The notes below the pieces were generated by a model, which was not told the DNA's origin, made no database searches, and saw nothing but the letters and a program-made list of their open reading frames with translations. From IMG/VR virus record IMGVR_UViG_3300034358_000032, positions 1 to 64,000 of that record: 64,000 nt of DNA. One strand, 5' to 3'. Made by a program: the position numbers and the translations under genes. How positions within the stretch are numbered: the first letter of the stretch is position 1; every line of letters starts with the position of its first letter. Of the stretch, positions 58,166 through 64,000 are shown piece by piece. Source of the DNA: a virus.

Positions 58166-58794
58166 TGCGACATCTCCACCCGAACGGCCTTCTGCATGAT
58201 GGCGCGTTCCTGATCCGTGCGGGCAACCACCTGGCCGTCACGCACCTCGTGCCATTTCCCATCTTCGGACATAGCCGGCGGGAACACCGTCATGGCCCGG
58301 CGGCTGCTCCAGCGGACGATCGTGGCGTAGCCGTGCTTCTCGCCCATCATCGCCATGAACTCGCGCAGCTTCGGATCTTTGTGCGCGTCGGGAAATGCCG
58401 GATCGACCCATACCTGGATGACGTCGATCTTTTGCGTGCCGCGCTCGCCCGTTATCGTGACGTAGTCAACCTCCATGTCGATCACGTAGTGGACGCGATC
58501 CGGTCGCTGCAAGCCGGCGGCTTCGGGATCAGATAACCAGCGGCATGCCCAGGTCTTGCAGGCGTTTGGCCGCCGCGGATAGATCGTGCATCCACGCCCG
58601 GCGCTCGAATGCTTGCACTTCTGCCCGGCGGCCTTGTTCAGCGGGAACACCGGCACCGGTAAGAGCTTGCAGCACAAGGTGCACGTTCCGCAGACACGGC
58701 CCGTTCCCTTATCGTCGAACGTCACTGTAAATCCGCCGTCGGCATCCGTGGTAATCTTCATGCGGTCGCCCGCCAGTTCGAATGACGGGGTCAT
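58162..58794 (-). CDS. YkgJ-family cysteine cluster protein
   Basis: A 210-residue protein. Cys at CGTCTLCCKLL and later KCKHSS, RGCTIYPRRPNACKTWACRW form the classic YkgJ set (CxxCxxCC ... C ... C.iY..RP..C). The family is thought to bind zinc or an Fe-S cluster; its biochemical role is not settled. The C-terminal half is a beta-rich domain. Phage copies are known but their function is unknown. ATGA overlaps on both sides. Confidence 0.85.
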   Translation of the reverse strand: MTPSFELAGDRMKITTDADGGFTVTFDDKGTGRVCGTCTLCCKLLPVPVFPLNKAAGQKCKHSSAGRGCTIYPRRPNACKTWACRWLSDPEAAGLQRPDRVHYVIDMEVDYVTITGERGTQKIDVIQVWVDPAFPDAHKDPKLREFMAMMGEKHGYATIVRWSSRRAMTVFPPAMSEDGKWHEVRDGQVVARTDQERAIMQKAVRVEMSQ

Positions 58795-59009
58795 TTGAAG
58801 CTCGCGATCCAGTCGCGCACGGAGGCCGGGCCCTTCAGCGCGGCGATTGTTCCAGCGCGGATCACGGCGAGGGGCGTGAACTGGCCCCTGAGTTCGTCGT
58901 GCTTGTTGATGTCTGAAACCAGAGAGGCGGCAGCAGCCGCCGCCTCTCCGGCGTTGAGATGCTCTGCCGCCCTGGCTTTCGCCCAGGCAAGGTGTTCGTC
59001 GCGGGTCAT
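58791..59009 (-). CDS. Conserved small phage protein
   Basis: A 72-residue protein starting MTRDEHLAWAKARA, a pattern frequent in small phage proteins ('dehl.WAk.RAlEyl..gd...A.asm.sDl..h'). Helical throughout. It overlaps neighbours by ATGA. No biochemical role known. Confidence 0.65.
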   Translation of the reverse strand: MTRDEHLAWAKARAAEHLNAGEAAAAAASLVSDINKHDELRGQFTPLAVIRAGTIAALKGPASVRDWIASFK

Positions 59010-59359
59010 AATTTGAACCTCGTCAGGATTGCTTTAGCTGAGTCGATCTTGCTCTGCGGAACTTCCATGCACGCCGCCCAGGCCGACGCGACCTCGCTTA
59101 GCAGCCGATAGTCCGATCCGCTCATCTCAAGTTTCCAGCGTTGCGCGCAGGCCAGGCAGCGGTCGTGCAGGCCCTTGTTGACCTGCACCCATTTGTCGTC
59201 ATCGCTCATCGGGGGTTCTCGTTTCCGATCTTCGCAGTGGTCGGCCCACAGCTTGCCAAATGCACCGACGTTCCAGTGGTATTGGCACTTGCCCTGACCG
59301 GCGATCAGTCCGGGGACGCCGGGCTGACCGCAGATCGTGCATGGGTTGTTCGTCGTCAC
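59006..59359 (-). CDS. Small protein with zinc-finger-like N-terminus
   Basis: A 117-residue protein. NPCTICGQPG and KCQYHW form a possible CxxC...CxxxH zinc site in the first 30 residues; DRCLACAQRW adds a second CxxC pair. Overlaps both neighbours. Nucleic-acid binding is possible, unproven. Confidence 0.6.
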   Translation of the reverse strand: MTTNNPCTICGQPGVPGLIAGQGKCQYHWNVGAFGKLWADHCEDRKREPPMSDDDKWVQVNKGLHDRCLACAQRWKLEMSGSDYRLLSEVASAWAACMEVPQSKIDSAKAILTRFKL

Positions 59360-59841
59360 GGTTGCTTCTTCGCCGGATCGAACTGCCCAAAGACTTCGCC
59401 CGTCCTGGCGAGAACCGCCTTCTCGACCGTGCCATCCGGGTTGAACGAGTAGATTGTCGACGCCGGCTCCGAGGCGTTCGCCTTGGCCCAGGAACTCACC
59501 TGTTCCGGCGATCGGAACTCCACCATGTCAGCGACCTGCTCAACGGTCAGAGCCACGTCAGCGTTGCCCATGTAGTCGCCGTCGGTGTCGTTGATCTCAA
59601 GGCCGACGATCACGCCGTTGCCCGCAAGCGGCTGATCCGGCCGGACGGTGATGCGGAAGAACTTATCGGGGGCCTTCAACAGCCCCTCCTCGTCCACGAA
59701 CAGCACATCGCCGCTTGGCCAGCCGTAGGCGGCCTGGATGTAGCCGCCGACCAGGGTCCGCAGCGCAGTCCAGTCCGAGGTTTTCAGTTCGACGAGGCTG
59801 ATCTCCCGCTTCGTCGCGTCGATGAAGATTACTTTGCTCAT
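59356..59841 (-). CDS. DUF3846-like protein
   Basis: A 161-residue protein. VGGYIQAAYGWPSGDVLFVDEEGLL matches the DUF3846 core ('VgG.ie......d..l.vNEegl...'), followed by a beta-sheet region (FFRITVRPDQPLAGNGVIVG). The family occurs in plasmids and phages; role unknown. ATGA overlaps on both sides. Confidence 0.65.
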   Translation of the reverse strand: MSKVIFIDATKREISLVELKTSDWTALRTLVGGYIQAAYGWPSGDVLFVDEEGLLKAPDKFFRITVRPDQPLAGNGVIVGLEINDTDGDYMGNADVALTVEQVADMVEFRSPEQVSSWAKANASEPASTIYSFNPDGTVEKAVLARTGEVFGQFDPAKKQP

Positions 59842-60143
59842 TGGATGATCCTTGGCTTGGCGTAGCGCGGCGTGAACAGGCCATCGAGGCGGCCCTTGTC
59901 GCGGTCCATGTGTGCGCTGATGCCATAGATATCGTGGACGAAATTGACCTCGTCAGCATCGCGCAGGTCCAGCAGCCGTAGCGGCGTGGTGGCGTGGCAG
60001 GCCGCCAGGTCAAGCGCGAGCGTAAAGGCGTGCAGCGGATGGCCCAGCCGGTCGGCCGTCTCCATCGCGCGGCGATGGATGTCGCGGATGATCTCGGCCT
60101 CCTGCTTGGTGACGGCGAAGTTGAACTGGCACGGATCGATCAT
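59838..60143 (-). CDS. Conserved phage protein (DUF6874-like)
   Basis: A 101-residue helical protein starting MIDPCQFNFAVTKQEA and containing HDIYGISAHMDRDKGRLDGLFTPRYA, a conserved phage motif around a His-Asp helix. No known activity. It overlaps both neighbours by ATGA. Confidence 0.6.
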   Translation of the reverse strand: MIDPCQFNFAVTKQEAEIIRDIHRRAMETADRLGHPLHAFTLALDLAACHATTPLRLLDLRDADEVNFVHDIYGISAHMDRDKGRLDGLFTPRYAKPRIIQ

Positions 60144-60394
60144 GACGGCCGAACCAATTCTTCAAGCATGGACATGCACTCCGAAACCTTGAGCCGGGCG
60201 AGTGTTTTCTCCGCGTCAGTGGCGGCCAGCATCCTGCCGACCGCTTCGTATTGCTCCATTGCTTCATGGATGATCATGCGGCGCAGATCGATGTTCATTG
60301 TGATAGCCCTTGTTCCATCGCCGGGTATGTGTGGCTGCTTCGAAGCCCAGGCTCTGGCGACCGCAAGAACCGTTTCTTTCGGAAAGCGTCTCAT
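60140..60394 (-). CDS. Small hypothetical protein
   Basis: An 84-residue protein. The start at 60394 (MRRFPKETVL) has GGAG with a seven-base gap; a shorter frame from 60298 is possible. Helical, no recognised domain. Its leader (60399-60413) is identical over 15 bases to that of the gene at 60455-61324, including the ribosome-binding site. Confidence 0.5.
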   Translation of the reverse strand: MRRFPKETVLAVARAWASKQPHIPGDGTRAITMNIDLRRMIIHEAMEQYEAVGRMLAATDAEKTLARLKVSECMSMLEELVRPS

Positions 60395-60414
60395 GCCTTC
60401 TCTCCATGCGCAGT

Positions 60415-60445
60415 GACCGGCCGGGGCGCGCAACCCCGACCGGTC
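60415..60445 (-). terminator. Strong hairpin between minus-strand genes
   Basis: GACCGGcCGGGG-CGCGCAA-CCCCGaCCGGTC has 12-base arms with one mismatch. It lies between the stop of the gene at 60455-61324 and the start of the next, so it could limit read-through. No U-tract follows on the minus strand. Confidence 0.55.
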
Positions 60446-60454
60446 GTTGTGGTC

Positions 60455-61324
60455 TCACATCAGCGGCGGTTGAGCCAGCAGAAGGTGCTCCGGCATCGGC
60501 ACCGGATCACGCGGCCCCGCCCGTAGCGCCTCCCATAGCCACGGGTTGGCATCCAGCCGCAGCCGCGCCGCGTCGGTCGCCTCGGCCTCCAAGTGGTGCA
60601 GGCGCATCATCGGCACCCGCTTGCCCTTGCGGTCGTGGACGGTCTGCTCGGCCCGAACTCTGAGCACATACCGCAGCGCATCCACCGGGCTCGCGTGATC
60701 CGGCATGATGCCGTCCGGCACATCGATCCGCGGCTCGGCACCGATCCACATCAGCCGCGGATCAATGGCTTCCAGAAAGGCCTCGTCGGCAAATACCCCG
60801 CGCCAAACGCCGAGAACCGGGATGAAGCCGAACCACAGCAGGAAAGCGCCGGGGCGCGACCAGGACGGCACCGTCCCCAACTCGGCCCTCAACTCCGCGA
60901 TCAGATACTCCCTCGGGTTGCGGTATTTGCGCTCAACCTCCTCCTCGACCTCGTTCGGATCAGGTTCGGGCGCTTCGGGATCGACAACCGGCGTCGGGTT
61001 GAGCAGCCGTTCCACGATGTCGATCAGCGGCTCCAACCGCTGCTTGCGCAGCTTCCACAGCGGCGAATCGTAGTAGGGCCTGCCCATTGAGACGCGATCC
61101 CGCCGGGGCTTGTTCAGTAGCTCATCGATCTCGTCGCAGACCTGACTTATGGCGATCACACAAGAGGCCAGATCGACCGGCAAAGCAGGCTTTTCGGGCT
61201 CCGCGGGAACGCTGACCACATCAGCAGGTTTGCCCGATTTGGCCCTCGGTTTGCCGGGCGGTTTGCCCTTGCTGAGCGGCTTGCCCTTCCAGACCGGGGC
61301 GGTCTTGATTGCACGTTTAGCCAT
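60455..61324 (-). CDS. Hypothetical phage protein
   Basis: A 289-residue protein. The start at 61324 (MAKRAIKTAP) has GGAGAGA upstream. A Lys/Pro-rich basic tail (1-40) leads into a helical domain, with several Trp/Tyr (YYDSPLWKLRKQ, FLLWFGFIPVLGVW) and a Pro/Glu-rich linker near 115-130. No family recognised. It may bind DNA or RNA through its tail. Confidence 0.6.
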   Translation of the reverse strand: MAKRAIKTAPVWKGKPLSKGKPPGKPRAKSGKPADVVSVPAEPEKPALPVDLASCVIAISQVCDEIDELLNKPRRDRVSMGRPYYDSPLWKLRKQRLEPLIDIVERLLNPTPVVDPEAPEPDPNEVEEEVERKYRNPREYLIAELRAELGTVPSWSRPGAFLLWFGFIPVLGVWRGVFADEAFLEAIDPRLMWIGAEPRIDVPDGIMPDHASPVDALRYVLRVRAEQTVHDRKGKRVPMMRLHHLEAEATDAARLRLDANPWLWEALRAGPRDPVPMPEHLLLAQPPLM

Positions 61325-61423
61325 GACGCATCTCTCCATGCGCAGATGCCGGGAACCGCCCGGCGCGGGTGCCGGAGGCACACAGAGGGAGGCAGCGAAC
61401 CGCCTCGCTCCGCGCGCTCCCGG

Positions 61424-62308
61424 TCAGAGCAGGCCTGTCGGGTTCATCGCCGCCTTGATGTGCTCGAAGGCCTCCGGCAGTTCCCGGAAAATGCTCTTGT
61501 CGATGGTCGCCCCGCCCTTCTCGTCCGGCAGCAGTTCCCATCCATTTTCCACCAACCAGGCGAACTTGCCCTTTACGCCATAGTGGTGCGGGGCTTGGTC
61601 GAGGTTGGGGTGACTGCCGATCGTGCCGTGCTGCTTGAGCCAGACCGCGGACCCCACCATGGCGGCGGCCTCGAGCGCGCCGACCAGCGCATGCCGCGAC
61701 ATCCGCCGGGCGCGCGGGCCGCTCTCCCCGCCGATGATCACCCAATTCATGTCGGTGAAGTTCAGCTTGTCCGAAGTGCCGATCAGCGGCTCGGCACTGA
61801 CAAAGAACGTCCCTGCCCCGACCCGCTGCTTGACCGTGCGCCAGATGTCCAACCGCTTGGCAACCTCGTCTCCCTCGACGGTCACCCCGACCCAGATATG
61901 CCGCGGAATGCCTAAGCCGCCGTAGCGTTGCACCAGCAGCTTGCGCGCCCGCACCGGCCGCTTCGTCAGGATCTGGAACACGATGGTCGGGTGCTCCTCC
62001 ATCACGTCCAGGCACCGGAAAATCACGTCATCGGGGATAGCGTCATGCCAAAAGTCGGACAGGGAATTGACGAAGACCATGTGCGGCCGCAACCCCCTCT
62101 CCGTTCTCATCGGCTTGAATTTCCTAATATCCGCGAGCCGTTCGAGCCGCAGGCGCACCTCGTCAAACTTCTGGCGAAATGTCGCGGGCCGCAGGTTGAC
62201 CAGCGTTTCCGCGTAGCAATTATCGCAGCCAGCCGAGACCTTGGTGCAGCCGATGGCGAGCCCCCATGTCGAATCACACCAACTGATATTCGAACCTATG
62301 TTCGTCAC
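61424..62308 (-). CDS. Gp37/Gp68 family protein (DUF5131)
   Basis: A 294-residue protein. GTG at 62308 (AAGGAG five bases upstream) gives the typical short N-terminus; a longer frame from 62407 is rejected. The motif GCTKVSAGCDNCYAE has Cys21, Cys28 and Cys31 (CxxxxxxCxxC), the mark of the phage Gp37/Gp68 family, related to radical SAM proteins. Further family blocks are FVNSLSDFWHDAIP, QILTKRP, WVGVTVEGDE and IIGGESGP. Its reaction is not established. Phage copies are frequent; a role in DNA or RNA modification has been suggested by context only. Confidence 0.85.
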   Translation of the reverse strand: MTNIGSNISWCDSTWGLAIGCTKVSAGCDNCYAETLVNLRPATFRQKFDEVRLRLERLADIRKFKPMRTERGLRPHMVFVNSLSDFWHDAIPDDVIFRCLDVMEEHPTIVFQILTKRPVRARKLLVQRYGGLGIPRHIWVGVTVEGDEVAKRLDIWRTVKQRVGAGTFFVSAEPLIGTSDKLNFTDMNWVIIGGESGPRARRMSRHALVGALEAAAMVGSAVWLKQHGTIGSHPNLDQAPHHYGVKGKFAWLVENGWELLPDEKGGATIDKSIFRELPEAFEHIKAAMNPTGLL

Positions 62309-62423
62309 GTCGACTCCTTCTTTGAACTCCGCCCCGCTATAGTCCACAGCGTCCCATGAGGGATCGCCGCGCGCAGCGGTGCGTAATGCCTGTTCCTCGG
62401 CAGACACCGGGCATTGCGAGGTG

Positions 62424-62450
62424 CGGCGCCGGTCTCTCCACCGGCGCCGC
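62424..62450 (-). terminator. Strong hairpin after the 62458 gene
   Basis: GCGGCGCCGGT-CTCTCC-ACCGGCGCCGC is an 11-base perfect stem (about 62423-62450). It lies directly downstream of the gene at 62458-62763 on the minus strand, and upstream of the Gp37/Gp68 gene. No U-tract is obvious. Confidence 0.6.
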
Positions 62451-62457
62451 TATCGCC

Positions 62458-62763
62458 TTACTCGATTATGCTGCCGCCCAGATCTTTCAGATCGTCGGGA
62501 AGGTCGTGCCCATTCCGGAACAGCCATGCAGCCGCTTCGCTTGGGGTCAGCCAGCGGGCCGCATCAGGTTTGTTGGCCCACTGAGACGTTGAGACAACGT
62601 AGTAACGGCCCTTGGAACTGACGTGCAGCTTTTCGTGGTCAAGGTTCGATCCGGTAGCCTTGCTGACGTTGTTGGAACCGTCGAACCAAGTGTCCTCATC
62701 CCAACTATCGGTAGCGAGAAAGGTGTCGACCACCTTCCCGTCATCCATTGCGTAACGTGCCAT
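62458..62763 (-). CDS. Hypothetical protein
   Basis: A 101-residue protein. ATG at 62763 (MARYAMDDG) is preferred; GAGGGG lies at the right distance and an ATG six bases earlier is possible. Predicted alpha/beta, with SKGRYYVVSTSQW and LTPSEAAAWLFRNG as distinct blocks. No family recognised. It has a short gap from the following gene and its own hairpin downstream. Confidence 0.6.
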   Translation of the reverse strand: MARYAMDDGKVVDTFLATDSWDEDTWFDGSNNVSKATGSNLDHEKLHVSSKGRYYVVSTSQWANKPDAARWLTPSEAAAWLFRNGHDLPDDLKDLGGSIIE

Positions 62764-62776
62764 AATCATCCCCTCG

Positions 62777-63844
62777 TTAGTGAACAGTGCTCGGGCTATC
62801 CGTCCCGGCCGGCATCGGCAACTCCTCGGCCTCCGGAGCCTCGATCTGCGGAGCCGCCGGAGCCTCGATCTTGACCGTCGGGGTCCGCCCGATCAGGTCA
62901 TCGACCCTGGCTTTGAACCCTGCAGCTTTGGCGAGCGCGATTGCCTTCTCGCCCTCGTCCGTGCTGGCCTCCGCCCGGTCCAGCCAGCGGGTTTCATGAG
63001 CCCGCAGCGCCGCAACCGTCAGCTTGACGGCCGGGGCGAGCACCGGCTGCGTCTCCTTGTCGATCGGGAGATACCCGGCCGGAATGGGTTGCAACAGCAG
63101 CAGCGCACCCGGCCATTGCGGGAAGTCGAACACCTTCAGCGAGTGCTCGGAGCCAGTGAAGGCCCGGATCACCATGCCCTCTTTCGGCCGGCGATCCTTG
63201 GGCAAGCCCGCCTCGAGCAGCTTGGCGATGTCCCCGCAGTATTTCAGCGACTTGCTGCTAAACCCCACGGCTTGCCAGTCGCGGCCGGAGGCCTCGCCGT
63301 CCATGTCCATGTTCGTAAAGGACGCCGCGGTCAGCAGGTGCTCGTATGGGGGAAACCGTCCCACATGCACGGTAGCCGCCTTCATGGTCGCCGACTTGCT
63401 GGTGTCCGACAGCTCGGCGCCCATGGTGCCCTTGGCATGGGTGACATTGACGATCAGCGCCCCCTCGACCTTGGCCAGCATGCCAACCCGGGCCTTCAGG
63501 TCGTCCCGGTGCAGCATCAGCCCCGAGGCCAGCCAGCTAGGCGTGGTGCCGGAGATCGGGAATGAGCCGATGAACACCCTTCCCGCGTCCCGGGCAATGA
63601 TCCGCGCCTTGCCCTGGTCCACCTGGTGCAGCACCACGCCGTGCAGCCGGTCTTCTTCCTTCGGGGCCTTGGCCGCCACGCTTTCGGCCGCCAGCAGCAG
63701 CGCCGCCGGCACGGCCAGGGTTTCCATGATTGTCGCTTTGGGGGTCTTGGCCTTGGCCGGGACCTTGCTGCGCTTGGCCGAGGTATCTTGCAGCAAAGCC
63801 TTTGCGGCGGGCTTCCGCCCTGCCGCTTGCGTTCGTTTAGCCAT
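62777..63844 (-). CDS. Possible sliding-clamp-like protein
   Basis: A 355-residue protein. The start at 63844 follows GGAGAG. Lys/Ala-rich N-terminal tail (about 1-40), then alternating strand/helix blocks such as RIIARDAGRVFIGSFPISGT, LIVNVTHAKGTMGAE, AVGFSSKSLKYCGDIAKLLE and VFDFPQWPGALLLLQPI. The last resembles the closing block of the DnaN-type clamp (...W.G...lm.m). The C-terminal 80 residues are Ala/Glu/Pro-rich. This would provide a phage processivity factor, but the similarity is weak by eye and needs a profile search. Confidence 0.4.
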   Translation of the reverse strand: MAKRTQAAGRKPAAKALLQDTSAKRSKVPAKAKTPKATIMETLAVPAALLLAAESVAAKAPKEEDRLHGVVLHQVDQGKARIIARDAGRVFIGSFPISGTTPSWLASGLMLHRDDLKARVGMLAKVEGALIVNVTHAKGTMGAELSDTSKSATMKAATVHVGRFPPYEHLLTAASFTNMDMDGEASGRDWQAVGFSSKSLKYCGDIAKLLEAGLPKDRRPKEGMVIRAFTGSEHSLKVFDFPQWPGALLLLQPIPAGYLPIDKETQPVLAPAVKLTVAALRAHETRWLDRAEASTDEGEKAIALAKAAGFKARVDDLIGRTPTVKIEAPAAPQIEAPEAEELPMPAGTDSPSTVH

Positions 63845-63907
63845 CTCACTCTCCGGATTACGGCGGGCTAGTTCCCGGCCGTTCTGCGCTTTCCTGGCGC
63901 ATACCAA

Positions 63908-63931
63908 GCGGGGCGACCGAAGCCGCCCCGC
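63908..63931 (-). terminator. Hairpin between the last two genes
   Basis: GCGGGGC pairs with GCCCCGC, with ten bases between. It lies downstream of the partial gene at 63942-64000 and upstream of the 62777-63844 gene on the minus strand. No U-tract follows. Confidence 0.5.
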
Positions 63932-63941
63932 GCCGTATGCG

Positions 63942-64000
63942 TCAGATTGCCAGTGGTTTGAGGATGATGTTCTCCTCGTCCGTCAGCCGAGCCTCGATAG
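63942..64000 (-). CDS. 3' end of a minus-strand gene, partial
   Basis: Reading the minus strand from the window edge gives the C-terminal residues IEARLTDEENIILKPLAI and a TGA at 63942-63944. The gene continues to the right. Nothing can be said about its function. A terminator-like hairpin follows its stop codon. Confidence 0.5.
   Translation of the reverse strand, partial: IEARLTDEENIILKPLAI

Noticed and set aside
62309-62407. N-terminal extension of the Gp37/Gp68 gene to 62407
   Set aside because: The family normally begins near the SNISWCDSTW block, and AAGGAG stands before the GTG at 62308; the extension has no similar support.
1-64000. Integrase, excisionase, att site or tRNA gene
   Set aside because: No tyrosine or serine recombinase motif and no cloverleaf sequence was found by reading both strands; absence of lysogeny genes cannot be proved from a partial genome.

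Overview
This window is almost entirely a tailed-phage genome (HK97-type capsid, siphovirus-like tail) at high G+C. The tail-tip genes are in the order used by alphaproteobacterial gene transfer agents (GTAs): tape measure, DUF2460-type, DUF2163-type, NlpC/P60 peptidase, large tip protein. Together with the overall sequence character this points to an alphaproteobacterial host; the exact host cannot be read from the sequence. I see no integrase, excisionase, att site or tRNA. Two HTH regulators are present, so a temperate lifestyle is neither shown nor excluded. Whether base 1 is a natural end is unknown, and the last gene runs off the right edge.

Layout. (1) 1-1930: an eight-copy 16-bp tandem repeat, three tiny minus-strand genes with two near-identical terminators, then about 0.9 kb of repeat-rich DNA without convincing genes. 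(2) 1929-3894: small regulatory genes, including a winged-helix protein, and an intergenic region with a symmetrical operator-like array (TGGCGCA/TGCGCCA). (3) 3895-39724, plus strand: the late operon. It holds an XRE-like HTH protein, HNH nuclease, small and large terminase, portal, protease, capsid, neck proteins, an unusually placed block of fibre-like genes (13.3-22.8 kb), tail terminator, tail tube, a frameshifted tail chaperone pair (slippery GGGAAAC at 25110), tape measure, GTA-like tip genes, further appendage genes, spanin-like proteins and a GH24 endolysin. (4) 39721-42588, minus: three unknown genes and a DnaG-type primase. (5) 42684-44479, plus: an isolated cassette of an exported RlpA-like protein, a GT-A glycosyltransferase-like protein and a small membrane protein. 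(6) 44316-49824, minus: a winged-helix protein, small genes and a recombination module (RecE-like nuclease plus RecA/Sak4-like ATPase). (7) 49961-57699, plus: a Cro-like HTH protein, VRR-NUC nuclease, RepA/DnaB-like ATPase, a ParB-like protein, zinc-finger proteins, a SAM-methyltransferase-like protein and a GNAT-fold protein. (8) 57696-64000, minus: small conserved phage genes, a YkgJ-type cysteine-cluster protein, a Gp37/Gp68 (DUF5131) protein and a possible sliding-clamp-like protein.

Genes are tightly packed and many neighbours overlap by ATGA or GTGA, so translational coupling is the rule. The points I would look at first are the fibre block lodged between neck and tail genes, the -1 frameshift, the RlpA/glycosyltransferase cassette, the ParB/methyltransferase/GNAT cluster, the tape-measure protein with transglycosylase-like boxes in reversed order, and shared promoter/operator motifs at 46.7 and 49.9 kb.
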